The notes: generated by a model not told the origin, from the letters alone. Counted from the first letter of the stretch, positions 17,640 through 27,504 are shown. The stretch is 64,000 nucleotides of DNA from an uncultured Sulfitobacter sp. (GCA_905182645.1 CAJJCJ010000005.1:124001-188000), one strand, 5' to 3'. Numbers and translations: made by a program.

Positions 17640-20267
17640 TCACTCTTTCTTTGCGGCAGGCTTTTTCTTCGGCGCGGCCTTCTTTTTGACGGCGGGCTTT
17701 TTGGTGGCAGGTTTTTTCTTTGCAGGGGCCTTTTTCTTGGCGACCTTTTTACCTGCCTTTGCGGCACGTTCGTCGATCAGATCAATGGCTTGGGCCAAGG
17801 TCAGGTCAGCGGGCTCAATTGTGTCGGGGATCGTTGCGTTGATCTTTTCCCACTTCACATAGGGCCCATATTTGCCGTCATAGATGTTGACCGGACCACC
17901 TGCCTCTGGGTGATCGCCAAGCTCGTGTATCGGCGTTGCGGCCTTGCCACGGCTCCCACGGCTCGCGATCTTTGCAGCCAAAAGCTCAACGGCGTGGTTC
18001 ATGCCGACGGTCCAGACATCTTCAATGCCGGGCAGGTTGGCGTTCGTGCCACCCTTAAACGACGTGGATTCCGCGTGTTTCAGATAGGGACCGTAGCGAC
18101 CCAGATTGGCCCAAACGTTGATGCCATCTTCGGGGTGCGTTCCAACGAGGCGCGGCAACTCGAGCAGTCTAAGTGCTTCCTCAATTCCGATCTCTTCTGG
18201 ATCCCAGCCTTCAGGAACACCTTGGCGCGGTGGCTTTTTGTTGTCTTCCGTCACTTCGCCGCGCTGCACATAGGGGCCAAAGCGGCCTTTGAACACACGA
18301 ATGGAATCGCCAGCGTCTTCGCCCAGCAGTTTGCCTTCTGGCGGGATTGCGGATGCTTCGGCTTCTGGATTTGGTGGACCAAACGGGCGCGTATAACGGC
18401 ATTCTGGATAGTTGGAGCAGCCAATAAATGCGCCGCCAGACCGCGCAGTGCGCATCGACAACCGGCCGATGCCGCAGTTTTGGCACAGCCGTGGATCGCC
18501 GCCGTCTTCGAGCGGTGGGAACAGGTGTGGTTCCAGAACTTCGTTAATCTTCTCAAGGACTTCAGTGATCCGCAGTTCAGAGGTTTCCGCAATCGCAGCC
18601 GAGAAATCATTCCAGAAATTGCTCAACACCTTCTTATAGTCGGCCTCGCCTGCGCTGACTTCATCAAGCTGGTTTTCCAGATCGGCAGTAAAGTCATAGC
18701 CGATGTATTTGCGGAAATAATTCGTCAGGAATGCAGTGACCAGGCGGCCCTTATCCTGCGGGATCAGGCGGTTTTTGTCTTTTTCAACATAGCCGCGATC
18801 CTGAATGGTGGTCACGATCGAAGCATAGGTGGACGGGCGACCGATGCCCAATTCTTCCATGCGTTTGACCAGCGTTGCCTCTGTGTAGCGGGGCGGCGGC
18901 TGGGTGAAATGCTGTTCGTTTTCGACGGTTTTCTTGGCCGATGGCTCGCCTTGGGCGATCTGCGGCAGGCGCTTGTCATCGTCATCAACAACCGCGTCGT
19001 CTTTGCCTTCTTCATAAACCGCAAGGAAGCCGTCAAACAGCATTACTTGGCCGTTTGCGCGCAGCATAACTTGGCCGTCAGCAGAGCCCACATCAACGGC
19101 AGTGCGTTCCATACGGGCGGCGGCCATTTGGCTGGCGATGGTGCGTTTATAGACCAGATCGTAAAGCTTGCGCTGATCAGAATCGACGATTTTGGCGTCT
19201 TCCATGCTGACCATGAGGTCAGTTGGGCGCACACATTCGTGGGCTTCTTGTGCGTTTTTTGCCTTGTTTTTATAAACGCGCGCCTCAGCGGGCACATAGT
19301 CGGCGCCAAATTTCTTGCCAATGGCTTCGCGGGCTTGAACCACGGCTTCTGGTGCCATGTCGATGCCGTCAGTCCGCATGTAGGTGATCAGGCCTGCCTC
19401 GTATAAACGCTGGGCGACGGACATGGTTTGGCGTGCACCAAAGCCGAATTTGCGGCTGGCCTCTTGCTGCAATGTCGAGGTCATGAACGGCGGGGACGGG
19501 TTACGGCTGGCGGGTTTTGCCTCGACCAATTGCACGGTCAAATCGCGGCTGTTGATCGCTTGCACGGCCAATTCGGCTTGGGTTGCGTCTGAAATATCGA
19601 ATTTATCAAGCTTTTTGCCGGCCAGATGGGTCAGGCGCGCATCATATGTTGCACCGCGTGGGTTTTCGAGAAGGGCTTTGACAGACCAATATTCGCGGTT
19701 TTTGAACGCTTCGATTTCCATCTCGCGTTCGCAAATGATCCGCAGGGTGACGGATTGCACACGGCCAGCGGAGCGGGACCCTGGCAATTTGCGCCACAAC
19801 ACGGGGGACAAATTAAAGCCCACGAGATAATCAAGCGCGCGGCGGGCCAGATATGCCTCGACCAATGGCGCGTCGACTTGGCGCGGGTTTTTCATCGCTT
19901 CGGTCACGGCCGTTTTGGTGATTGCGTTGAAAACGACGCGGCTAACTGGGGTGTCTTTTTTGATCGCTTTTTTCGCGAGCAATGTCTCGGTTAGGTGCCA
20001 ACTGATGGCTTCGCCTTCACGGTCGGGGTCTGTCGCGAGGATCAGTTCGTTGTCGTTTTTAAGCGCATCAACAATCGCCTTAATATGCTTTTTACTGTCC
20101 GCCCCGATTTCCCATTTCATGTGAAAATCTTCGTCTGGCAGGACAGAGCCATCTTTGGGCGGTAGGTCACGGACGTGTCCGTAAGATGCCAGAACAGTAT
20201 AGTTGCTGCCCAAATATTTGTTTATTGTCTTGGCCTTAGCAGGCGATTCGACGACGACGACTGGCAT
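17640..20267 (-). CDS. topA: DNA topoisomerase I
   Basis: An 875-residue type IA topoisomerase that relaxes negative supercoils. The TOPRIM domain begins at residue 3 (VVVESPAKAKTINKYLG), and the catalytic Tyr is in AGLITYMRTDGIDM near residue 297. A zinc-ribbon CQNCG...CSNYPEC sits near residues 595-630, followed by further C-terminal DNA-binding repeats (RFGPYVQ, RYGPYLKH, KYGPYVKW). The tail is a long Lys/Ala-rich stretch (KKKAPAKKKPATKK), as in alphaproteobacterial homologues. The next genes upstream are the dprA remnant and a small membrane protein, a common roseobacter order. Confidence 0.97.
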   Translation of the reverse strand: MPVVVVESPAKAKTINKYLGSNYTVLASYGHVRDLPPKDGSVLPDEDFHMKWEIGADSKKHIKAIVDALKNDNELILATDPDREGEAISWHLTETLLAKKAIKKDTPVSRVVFNAITKTAVTEAMKNPRQVDAPLVEAYLARRALDYLVGFNLSPVLWRKLPGSRSAGRVQSVTLRIICEREMEIEAFKNREYWSVKALLENPRGATYDARLTHLAGKKLDKFDISDATQAELAVQAINSRDLTVQLVEAKPASRNPSPPFMTSTLQQEASRKFGFGARQTMSVAQRLYEAGLITYMRTDGIDMAPEAVVQAREAIGKKFGADYVPAEARVYKNKAKNAQEAHECVRPTDLMVSMEDAKIVDSDQRKLYDLVYKRTIASQMAAARMERTAVDVGSADGQVMLRANGQVMLFDGFLAVYEEGKDDAVVDDDDKRLPQIAQGEPSAKKTVENEQHFTQPPPRYTEATLVKRMEELGIGRPSTYASIVTTIQDRGYVEKDKNRLIPQDKGRLVTAFLTNYFRKYIGYDFTADLENQLDEVSAGEADYKKVLSNFWNDFSAAIAETSELRITEVLEKINEVLEPHLFPPLEDGGDPRLCQNCGIGRLSMRTARSGGAFIGCSNYPECRYTRPFGPPNPEAEASAIPPEGKLLGEDAGDSIRVFKGRFGPYVQRGEVTEDNKKPPRQGVPEGWDPEEIGIEEALRLLELPRLVGTHPEDGINVWANLGRYGPYLKHAESTSFKGGTNANLPGIEDVWTVGMNHAVELLAAKIASRGSRGKAATPIHELGDHPEAGGPVNIYDGKYGPYVKWEKINATIPDTIEPADLTLAQAIDLIDERAAKAGKKVAKKKAPAKKKPATKKPAVKKKAAPKKKPAAKKE

Positions 20268-20396
20268 ATGAAACTTTCAAAATCGGGTGGGGTGGAAAGG
20301 GATTTTCTACATGTGGTTGGTCGCAAAGGAATGTCAATGCGCCCAAATGTCAAAGGGGAATGTTGACTGATCCCACATCATAAGCCTGCGATTGGC

Positions 20397-21525
20397 CTAG
20401 TTCACAAGTGACAAGAGCCCACCGCGTTGCCGTTTGATCCGCCCATCCAGTTCCAATGAGACGATCGCAGGAGTGACGATTGTGGACGCGGCACCAAGGT
20501 CGCGTATCAGCTGGTCTTCGGCCACAGGTGACGGGCCGAGCCGTTCGAGGATTTGGGCGTGAAGCCCCGCCACGTCGCGCAGGCTGCGCTGTGGTTTGGG
20601 TTCGGGCAGAGGGAGTTCAACGATGGGCTGTACGGCAATCTGCCCGACCGCTTCGATGACGTCATTGGCGCTGCGGATCAAAGTAGCACCGTCGCGGATC
20701 AGCATGTTGCAGCCTGTGGTGCGTGCATCAAAGGGGTGACCGGGAACGGTGAAGACGTCACGCGATTGATCAAGCGCGTTGTGGGTGGTGATCAGGCTGC
20801 CGGATTTTGCGGCAGCTTCAACCACGACAGTTGTGCGAGCAAGGCCTGGCATGATCCGGTTGCGCGCTGGAAAGTGTCTTGTTTGGGGTTGTACGCCCAT
20901 TGGCATTTCAGAAATGCGTAAGCCGGTTTTGGCGATGTCTTGTGTGAGTGCGCTGTTTTCTATCGGGTAAATCACGTCGACCCCGCCTGCTTATACGGCA
21001 ATTGTGCCGCTGGGCAACGCCGCGATGTGCGCTGATGTATCCACGCCCCGTGCAAGGCCGGACACGATGACATAGCCTGCGTCGCCCAGATCAGCGGCCA
21101 ATTTTTTGGCCATGCGTGTGTCCAAAGATGACGCATTTCGTGTACCCACAAGGGCGATCATGGGTTTTTGAAGGAGAGACAAATTACCAAGCGCCCACAA
21201 AAGTGGTGGCGCGTCTGAAAGGTCATTGAGGGCTGCAGGGTACCCTGCTTGACCCGCGATTAAAAGCTGGGCTTTGTTGGCGTGCCCTGCTTTTAGTATC
21301 AGCGATAACGACGCCTTTGGGACTGATTTTATAATCAGTGACCCCAGCGGCGGCTGCAATTTGGGGCAATGCATCAAGGGCTGCGGCGGCAGTCCCGTGT
21401 TCGCGCATCAAGCGGTGATAGGTCGCGGGGCCAACGCGTCGTGATCGCAAAAGGCGGAGACTACAAAACGTGATGTCTTCCGAGGAGGGGTCGACTGGGG
21501 GGTGGGGAAGGAGTGTGTTTCCCGA
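20397..21525 (-). pseudogene. dprA: dprA (DNA processing protein), broken twice
   Basis: DprA loads RecA onto incoming single-stranded DNA during natural transformation. The frame is readable from about 21525 (LRLLRSRRVGPATYHRL) to KGVVIADTK. An extra base in a four-A run (TTTT at 21291-21294 on the plus strand) shifts it, and it continues AGHANKAQLLIAGQAGYP through VGTRNASSLD, GLARGVDTSAHIAAL and GTIAV. A TAA at 20991-20993 then replaces an expected Leu before AGGVDVIYP. The remaining Rossmann fold and winged-helix C-terminus follow to 20397. No convincing start codon is seen. Confidence 0.9.
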
Positions 21526-21737
21526 TCATCCTGTTGCTCCGCCTTGTTGCTGACCCCAGTAAAGAGCAACAGCGTTAACGAGGCGTGAACAGATATGCGC
21601 GTTCGGATGTGCTCTGCGTAAGTCAGTTAATTCTATGGATTTTAGGTGTAATTTTTGTATAAGTTTTGCGTATGCTGCCGAAGGGCGGGGGTAAACTGGC
21701 ATTCTAAGCCACGTGAAAAGTTCTCGATTCGCGCGGT

Positions 21738-22235
21738 TTAGATGAAGGTTGATCGATTGGCGCGATATGCACCGACCCAATACAATCCCGAAAAGATCGG
21801 GCCAAACGCCGCACCTGCGACGATGCCAGAAACGGGGACGACGCCAGCGGTCAGAAAAATCACTATGGTGAAGCAAAGTACCCCAAGCAAAATGCCCGCG
21901 CCCAAAGCCGATAAAAATCCCGCCGACCCGCTGCGCAGTGCCAAATCGGCGATTGGCCAGGCAAGCAAAAGTGCGGGCCTTCAAATGACAGCGCCATAGC
22001 CCCAAAACAGCAAAGGGAAGAGCAGGTCATGTACCGATGCATCGCCTTTGACCATCATGACAAGCACAAAGATGACGCCAAGCCCCAAAGCAACGATGAA
22101 CGACCCAACGACGGTAAAGACTGTCGCTGAGGCGATCATGCTACGTCGTGTTTTCGCATTTGGGACAGGTTGGCTGTGGCGAGTTGGTTTCACGTGTGGA
22201 ACGCCTTTGTGGATACGCGATGGCAGTGGGAACAC
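21738..22235 (-). pseudogene. Small membrane protein interrupted by a TGA
   Basis: One frame runs through both halves: IASATVFTVVGSFIVALGLG, then DLLFPLLFWGYGAVI, a TGA at 21981-21983, then RPALLLAWPIADLALRSG, GILLGVLCFTIVIFLTAGV and a stop at 21738. The hydrophobic profile suggests four membrane helices, and the frame and character continue across the stop, so a single substitution (for example GGA to TGA) probably broke a protein of about 130-165 residues. I do not recognise the family. The start could be GTG at 22235 or ATG at 22139. Use of two separate short ORFs cannot be excluded. Confidence 0.6.
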
Positions 22236-22274
22236 CCTCTGCCATCATTATTACATCACTACGTCAAAATAAGA

Positions 22275-23696
22275 TCAGCCCGCAGCCCCACCGATCGTCA
22301 GTCCGCCGATTTTTAGGCTTGGTTGGCCGACGCCGACTGGCACCCATTGCCCTGCTTTGCCGCAGTTACCAATGCCGGGGTCGAGTGCGAGGTCGTTGCC
22401 GATCCCTTGGATGTTGGTCAGGGAGGTTGCGCCGTCGCCAATCAGCGTCGCCCCTTTGACGGACGCGCCGACTTTGCCGTCTTTGACACGGTAGGCTTCG
22501 GTGCATGAAAACACGAATTTTCCGTTGGTGATGTCGACTTGGCCGCCGCCGAACCCAACGGCGTAGATCCCGTCTTTCAGGTCCGCCACTAGGGAGGCCG
22601 GATCTGCGTCGCCTGCCAGCATATAGGTGTTGGTCATGCGCGGCATTGGCGCGTGCTGATAGCTTTCGCGTCGCCCGTTGCCTGTTGGGTCCACACCCAT
22701 GAGCCGCGCGTTCTGGCGGTCTTGCATGTAGCCCACAAGCACGCCGTCTTCGATGAGTGTGTTTTTGGCGCTGGGCGTGCCTTCGTCATCAACGGTGATT
22801 GATCCGCGCCTGTCTGGGATGGTGCCGTCGTCAAGAACGGTGACCCCTTTGGCGGCGATTTGTTGGCCCATCAGCCCTGCGAACGCCGAGGTGCCTTTGC
22901 GGTTGAAGTCGCCTTCAAGCCCGTGGCCGATTGCCTCGTGCAGCAGGATACCCGGCCAACCAGGCCCAAGGACCACGTCCATGACGCCTGCGGGGGCCGG
23001 TTCTGCATCGAGGTTTACAATTGCGATGCGTAGTGCTTCGCGCACGGCGGATTTCCAGTGGTCGGATGCGATGAGACCGATCAAGCCTGCGCGACCGCCT
23101 GCACCGGATGTGCCGGATTCGCGTTTGCCGTTGTCTTCTATGATGACAGACACGTTGAGCCGCGACATGGGGCGCGTGTCGGTGACCAATTGGCCGTCGG
23201 AGCGCAGAATCAGGATTTCTTGGTGTGAGGCTGCGAGCGTTGCAGAAACTTGCACGACCCGTTTGTCCAGATCGCGGGCGAATTGGTCGATCTCGCGCAG
23301 GATGTCAATTTTGGCAGGGAAGGTGGCTTGCAGCATCGGGTCTTCGTCGGAATAAAGTTTGCGGTTTGTGCCAACGGGGGCAGCGGCCATGGTGCCACCG
23401 CCGTCGGCCACGGCCAAACGGGTGTTGCTGACGGCACGGCGCAGCGCCTGTTCGTCAATGGTGCTGGAATGGCTGTATCCGGTGGTTTCACCGCGCACAG
23501 CCCGCAGGCCGAATCCCTCGGATGCATCAAAACTGGCGGTTTTTACGCGCCCGTCGTCGAATGAAAGGACCTCAGACTTACGCCGTTCAAGGAAAAGTTC
23601 GCCGTCGTCGGCCCCATTTGTTGCATCTTGGAGGATGGATAGCGCTGTATCGCGGTCTAAATTGGTGTCAAAGGGTGCAAAAGCGTCTGCGGACAT
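22275..23696 (-). CDS. tldD: Metalloprotease TldD
   Basis: A 473-residue peptidase of the TldD/PmbA family, which acts as a heterodimer in proteolysis of modified peptides and antitoxins. The zinc site HEAIGHGLEGD lies near residue 244, preceded by VVLGPGWPGILL. The N-terminal ERRKSEVLSFDDGRVKTASF and the C-terminal GNCGKAGQWVPVGVGQP are family hallmarks. I use the ATG at 23696, preceded by AGGGAAACC; an upstream in-frame start at 23750 adds 18 unconserved residues. It is divergent from the cytochrome oxidase genes, and TldD next to ctaC is typical of roseobacters. Confidence 0.94.
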   Translation of the reverse strand: MSADAFAPFDTNLDRDTALSILQDATNGADDGELFLERRKSEVLSFDDGRVKTASFDASEGFGLRAVRGETTGYSHSSTIDEQALRRAVSNTRLAVADGGGTMAAAPVGTNRKLYSDEDPMLQATFPAKIDILREIDQFARDLDKRVVQVSATLAASHQEILILRSDGQLVTDTRPMSRLNVSVIIEDNGKRESGTSGAGGRAGLIGLIASDHWKSAVREALRIAIVNLDAEPAPAGVMDVVLGPGWPGILLHEAIGHGLEGDFNRKGTSAFAGLMGQQIAAKGVTVLDDGTIPDRRGSITVDDEGTPSAKNTLIEDGVLVGYMQDRQNARLMGVDPTGNGRRESYQHAPMPRMTNTYMLAGDADPASLVADLKDGIYAVGFGGGQVDITNGKFVFSCTEAYRVKDGKVGASVKGATLIGDGATSLTNIQGIGNDLALDPGIGNCGKAGQWVPVGVGQPSLKIGGLTIGGAAG

Positions 23697-23879
23697 ATGG
23701 TTTCCCTGCATGTTGAACAATTTTTCGGGCTTCGCGGCTGTTTGCCGCAACTCCGGTTCTTGAGTTGTTCATCAAGATATGGGACTAGTCCGCCTAGATA
23801 CAACGGGAATCCGTCCGAGGCATGGGCGCAGACTCGAACAAGGGCGCGCCATAGGGCGCCATGATAGACAGGTTTTGAT

Positions 23880-24710
23880 ATGCGATTGAACACCATTGCG
23901 ACTTCTTTGTGGGCCTCGGCTGGTCTGATCCTTGCAGGCGCTTCTGCGTCTGCACAAGACGTAAACCAAGAGTTGGAAATCGTCGGCGCGCCGGTTCCGG
24001 GTCTGACGAGCTTTCAGCCTGCGGCAACTGAATTGGCCCGCGACGTGCAGTGGCTTGACTACTGGCTGCTGGTTCTGATTACGATCATCACGTTGTTTGT
24101 GACTGGTCTGATGATTTGGATCGCGATCCGGTTTAACCATAAATCGAACCCGACACCGCGCACGTTCACGCATAATTCGCCGTTGGAAGTTGCTTGGACG
24201 ATCATCCCGATTGTTATTTTGGTGTTCGTCGGTGCGTTCTCGTTGCCGATTTTGTTCAAGCAGCAGGAAATTCCTGAAGCGGATATCACGATCAAGGTGA
24301 CTGGCTACCAGTGGTACTGGGGCTATGAGTACGTCGATGATGGTGTTGCATTTGATAGCTTTATGCTGGCCCGCGATGAGCTGGAAGAGTTTGGTTATTC
24401 CCAGAATGAATATCGCCTTGCGACGGACACGTCTGTTGTCGTCCCAATCGGTGCGACTATCGTTATGCAGTTGACTGGTGCGGATGTGATCCACTCTTGG
24501 ACGATCCCAGCGTTTGGTGTGAAGCAGGATGCCGTTCCAGGTCGTTTGTCCCAGCTATGGTTCGCGGCAGAGCGTGAAGGCATTTACTTTGGTCAGTGTT
24601 CAGAGCTTTGCGGCAAAGACCACGCCTACATGCCGATCACGGTGAAGGTCGTAAGCCAAGAAACATATGATGCTTGGTTGATTGAAGCCAAAGAAATCAA
24701 CGGCGTCTAA
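23880..24710 (+). CDS. ctaC: Cytochrome c oxidase subunit II
   Basis: A 276-residue aa3-type oxidase subunit carrying the dinuclear CuA centre that takes electrons from cytochrome c. A signal peptide (to about residue 22, SASAQD) is followed by two membrane helices (about 62-82 and 105-125). The periplasmic cupredoxin domain has YQWYWGYEY and the CuA ligands in DVIHSW and CSELCGKDHAYMP. It begins the run ctaC-ctaB-coxF-ctaG-ctaE-surf1. Subunit I (ctaD) is not in this cluster, as is usual in the family. Confidence 0.97.
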   Translation: MRLNTIATSLWASAGLILAGASASAQDVNQELEIVGAPVPGLTSFQPAATELARDVQWLDYWLLVLITIITLFVTGLMIWIAIRFNHKSNPTPRTFTHNSPLEVAWTIIPIVILVFVGAFSLPILFKQQEIPEADITIKVTGYQWYWGYEYVDDGVAFDSFMLARDELEEFGYSQNEYRLATDTSVVVPIGATIVMQLTGADVIHSWTIPAFGVKQDAVPGRLSQLWFAAEREGIYFGQCSELCGKDHAYMPITVKVVSQETYDAWLIEAKEINGV

Positions 24711-24720
24711 GCAACAACCG

Positions 24721-24742
24721 CCACAACGACACGTCGTTGTGG
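24721..24742. terminator. Perfect hairpin after ctaC
   Basis: CCACAACGAC-AC-GTCGTTGTGG, a 10-pair perfect stem 10 bases past the ctaC stop, with no T-run. It is followed within 10 bases by a GTAGGATGGGT repeat, so the ctaC-ctaB space holds two palindromes in tandem. Confidence 0.6.
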
Positions 24743-24751
24743 CACTTGCCT

Positions 24752-24775
24752 GCGTAGGATGGGTTTTAACCCATC
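24752..24775 (+). repeat. GTAGGATGGGT palindromic repeat, copy 1
   Basis: GCGTAGGATGGGTTTTAACCCATC: GATGGGT and ACCCATC form the stem with TTTA as loop, and GCGTAG is a 5' tag outside it. Five further copies occur in this window. Confidence 0.85.
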
Positions 24776-24796
24776 TAACCCCCTATGGGATTTGTG

Positions 24797-25729
24797 ATGA
24801 CCGATATGAGCGTGCAAAACAGCGAATACGAAGCAAGCATGGGCGATTATTTCGCACTGCTAAAGCCGCGCGTCATGTCGCTGGTCATCTTTACCGCCCT
24901 CGTCGGCCTGCTGGTCGCACCTGTGTCAGTGCATCCGTTTATCGGTTTCGTCGGCGTGCTTTGCATTGCGGTTGGGGCAGGCGCATCTGGTGCGCTGAAC
25001 ATGTGGTGGGACGCTGATATCGACGCCATCATGAAGCGCACCGCAAAACGCCCAATTCCATCGGGCCGCGTGCAACCGGGTGAAGCGCTGGGTATTGGCC
25101 TTGCGCTGTCTGGCTTTGCGATTATCCTCCTTTTGTTGGCAACGAACGTGCTGGCGGCTGGGCTGCTGGCATTCACCATCTTTTTCTACGCCGTGGTTTA
25201 TTCGATGTGGCTGAAACGTGCGACGCCGCATAACATCGTGATTGGCGGGGCCGCTGGTGCCTTTCCTCCGATGATCGGCTGGGCCGTTGCTACGGGATCT
25301 GTCAGCATTGAATCTATCCTGATGTTTGCGCTGATCTTTATGTGGACGCCACCGCATTTCTGGGCATTGGCCTTGTTCGTGAAGTCTGATTACGGCGATG
25401 CGGGCGTGCCGATGTTGACCGAAACCCATGGTCGCGATGTTACCCGCCGTCATGTGATCGTCTATGCGGTGTTGCTGGTGCCTGTCGCGGTGGGCCTTGG
25501 GTTCACGTCGATTGGCGGCCCGATCTATCTGGTCACATCGCTGCTGTTGAACGCATGGTTCCTGAAGGGCTGCTTTGACATCTGGCGCCGTGATGACGCC
25601 GCGGCCAACGCCGACAATTACACCGTCGAGCGGCAGGTGTTCAAAGTCTCGTTATACTACCTATTTGGGCACTTTGGTGCGTTGCTGGCCGAAGCCGTTG
25701 TGCGCGCTTCTGGCTTTGGAGGCTTATAA
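24797..25729 (+). CDS. ctaB: Protoheme IX farnesyltransferase (heme O synthase)
   Basis: A 310-residue UbiA-family membrane enzyme that adds a farnesyl group to heme b, the first step to heme a for the oxidase. The signature NMWWDADIDAIMKRT lies near residue 74, with a second Asp-rich region at YGDAGVPMLTETHG; eight to nine hydrophobic helices are visible. I prefer ATG 24797 (MTDMSVQNSEYEAS); an in-frame ATG at 24785 would add four residues and neither has a strong ribosome site. It lies in the cta operon directly before coxF. Confidence 0.94.
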   Translation: MTDMSVQNSEYEASMGDYFALLKPRVMSLVIFTALVGLLVAPVSVHPFIGFVGVLCIAVGAGASGALNMWWDADIDAIMKRTAKRPIPSGRVQPGEALGIGLALSGFAIILLLLATNVLAAGLLAFTIFFYAVVYSMWLKRATPHNIVIGGAAGAFPPMIGWAVATGSVSIESILMFALIFMWTPPHFWALALFVKSDYGDAGVPMLTETHGRDVTRRHVIVYAVLLVPVAVGLGFTSIGGPIYLVTSLLLNAWFLKGCFDIWRRDDAAANADNYTVERQVFKVSLYYLFGHFGALLAEAVVRASGFGGL

Positions 25730-25730
25730 G

Positions 25731-25934
25731 ATGGCGATTAGAGTCGAACACGAAGTCCACCAGCGTCGCAAGGGCCGAAATTTCGGCGTTGGCATATTGC
25801 TTGCAAGTTTTATCGGTCTGATCTTTGCGTTGACTGTCGTCAAAGTTATCCAATTGGGCGATGCGCGACAATTTGAGAACTTTGATCATGTGGCCCGACC
25901 TGCGATTATCCCTCAGGAAGGAGAAACTGAATGA
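25731..25934 (+). CDS. Small single-helix protein CoxF-like
   Basis: A 67-residue protein with an amphipathic basic N-terminus (VEHEVHQRRKGRNFGVG), one membrane helix (about residues 21-41) and an acidic tail. A protein of this size and layout lies between ctaB and ctaG in many Rhodobacteraceae and is annotated as CoxF or a cytochrome oxidase assembly factor; its mechanism is unknown. Its ATG starts 1 base after the ctaB stop and its TGA overlaps the ctaG ATG (ATGA), so the three genes are translationally linked. Confidence 0.8.
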   Translation: MAIRVEHEVHQRRKGRNFGVGILLASFIGLIFALTVVKVIQLGDARQFENFDHVARPAIIPQEGETE

Positions 25935-26563
25935 AGATATTCCCAAACTTGCAGGGCCCAAACCGCACGCTTGCACAAACCGTGAGCGTTGTGGTTGTGA
26001 TGGGCGCTCTGGCTTGGGCATCTGTCCCGTTTTATGACTGGTTCTGCCGTGTCACTGGCTTTGGTGGCATCACCAACGTGGCCGAGTACGAATCGGATGT
26101 TATTCTGGATCAGACCATCAAGATCCGGTTTGATGCCTCTCTTGACCGCGATATGCCGTGGACGTTTAAGCCTGCGCAACGCGAAATGACGTTGCGCATT
26201 GGCGAAACTGGCCTGGCGTTTTACGAGGCGCATAACCCGACTGACCGTGTGGTTGCTGGGTCTGCGGCCTACAATGTTACCCCTTACGAGGCGGGCGGGT
26301 TTTTCGACAAGATCGCCTGTTTCTGTTTTGAAGAGCAGATTTTGCAACCCGGTGAAACCGTTATGATGCCAGTGTCGTTCTTTGTGGACCCTGCCATCGT
26401 GGATGACCGCGAAGGCCAGTATGTGCACACGATCACACTGGGCTACACGTTTTACGAGATTGATCTGTCTGAAGATGAATTGCAGGCGGCGCTTAATTTG
26501 CCATCTACTTTGACCCGTTCTACTTTGACATCGGCGACTGAAATCGCCATAGACTCCAACTAA
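25931..26563 (+). CDS. ctaG: Cytochrome c oxidase assembly protein CtaG (Cox11)
   Basis: A 210-residue copper chaperone that builds CuB in subunit I. One N-terminal membrane anchor (about residues 14-36) is followed by a periplasmic immunoglobulin-like domain. The copper-binding motif KIACFCFEEQILQPGE near residue 130 has the C-F-C pair, and YDWFCRVTGFGG is also conserved. The start overlaps the preceding small gene by 4 bases. Length and motifs are standard. Confidence 0.95.
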   Translation: MKIFPNLQGPNRTLAQTVSVVVVMGALAWASVPFYDWFCRVTGFGGITNVAEYESDVILDQTIKIRFDASLDRDMPWTFKPAQREMTLRIGETGLAFYEAHNPTDRVVAGSAAYNVTPYEAGGFFDKIACFCFEEQILQPGETVMMPVSFFVDPAIVDDREGQYVHTITLGYTFYEIDLSEDELQAALNLPSTLTRSTLTSATEIAIDSN

Positions 26564-26590
26564 GACGACAAGCCCTGAGGGAATTTACGC

Positions 26591-27403
26591 ATGGCGCATG
26601 AGAAAAACCACGATTACCACATTTTACCACCGTCCATCTGGCCGCTGTTTGGTGCGCTAGGCGCATTTATCATGTTGTTTGGCATGGTTCTTTGGATGCC
26701 AAAGCAGGGCGGCGGTCCTTGGATGTTCTTGATCGGCCTCGCGATGGTATTGTACGTTATGTACGCATGGTGGGCAGAAGTTGTTGTCGAAAGCCATTCT
26801 GGCGATCACACCCCGGTGGTCCGGATCGGTCTGCGCTATGGTTTCATCATGTTTATCATGTCCGAGGTTATGTTCTTTGCGGCATGGTTCTGGTCGTTCT
26901 TTAAGCACGCGATGTACCCAATGAACCCTGATGGCACGTCGCCACTGGTTGATGGCGTTTGGCCGCCCGTCGGGATCGAGACATTTGATCCATGGCATTT
27001 GCCGTTGATCAACACGTTGATCTTGCTGTGTTCTGGTATGGCTGCAACTTGGGCGCACCACGCGTTGGTCCATGAAAACAACCGCCAAGATATGAAGTGG
27101 GGCTTGATCCTTGCTGTCGCATTGGGCGCGCTGTTCACCGTGTTTCAGGTGTATGAGTATTCTCATGCAGCGTTTGGTTTCTCGGGAAACATTTACGGCG
27201 CCAACTTCTTTATGGCGACGGGTTTCCACGGGTTCCATGTGTTGATCGGCACGATCTTCTTGCTGGTTTGCTTGCTGCGATTGAACCGTGGCCACTTTAC
27301 CCCAGAAAAGCACGTCGGTTTTGAAGCCGCCGCTTGGTATTGGCACTTTGTTGATGTGGTTTGGCTGTTCTTGTTTGCAGCCGTGTACATCTGGGGCGGC
27401 TAA
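26591..27403 (+). CDS. ctaE: Cytochrome c oxidase subunit III
   Basis: A 270-residue integral membrane protein with seven predicted helices, completing the aa3 oxidase core with subunits I and II. Recognisable parts are [38 protein letters not shown] and the C-terminal [27 protein letters not shown] precedes the ATG by 9 bases. It lies 27 bases after ctaG. Downstream are a GATGGGT repeat and a hairpin before surf1. Confidence 0.97.
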   Translation: MAHEKNHDYHILPPSIWPLFGALGAFIMLFGMVLWMPKQGGGPWMFLIGLAMVLYVMYAWWAEVVVESHSGDHTPVVRIGLRYGFIMFIMSEVMFFAAWFWSFFKHAMYPMNPDGTSPLVDGVWPPVGIETFDPWHLPLINTLILLCSGMAATWAHHALVHENNRQDMKWGLILAVALGALFTVFQVYEYSHAAFGFSGNIYGANFFMATGFHGFHVLIGTIFLLVCLLRLNRGHFTPEKHVGFEAAAWYWHFVDVVWLFLFAAVYIWGG

Positions 27404-27410
27404 CGGTGCA

Positions 27411-27432
27411 GATGGGTCAAGACCCATCCTAC
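27411..27432 (-). repeat. GTAGGATGGGT palindromic repeat, copy 2 (inverted)
   Basis: GATGGGTCAAGACCCATCCTAC, 7 bases after the ctaE stop. Opposite in orientation to copy 1, so the two bracket ctaB-coxF-ctaG-ctaE. Confidence 0.85.
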
Positions 27433-27446
27433 CCCCCAAACATACT

Positions 27447-27480
27447 AAGGCGCACGTGGGTTTCTGCGGGCGCCTTTGTC
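27447..27480 (+). terminator. Terminator after ctaE
   Basis: AAGGCGC pairs with GCGCCTT across a 16-base loop, followed by TGTC. A moderate hairpin between ctaE and surf1 that may reduce read-through. Confidence 0.5.
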
Positions 27481-27504
27481 TATCACAGGACATGGATATC
27501 ATTC

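Noticed and set aside
17595-19406. A 603-codon open frame on the plus strand antisense to topA
   Set aside because: It mirrors the codon pattern of topA, has no family similarity, and the minus strand encodes a complete DNA topoisomerase I.
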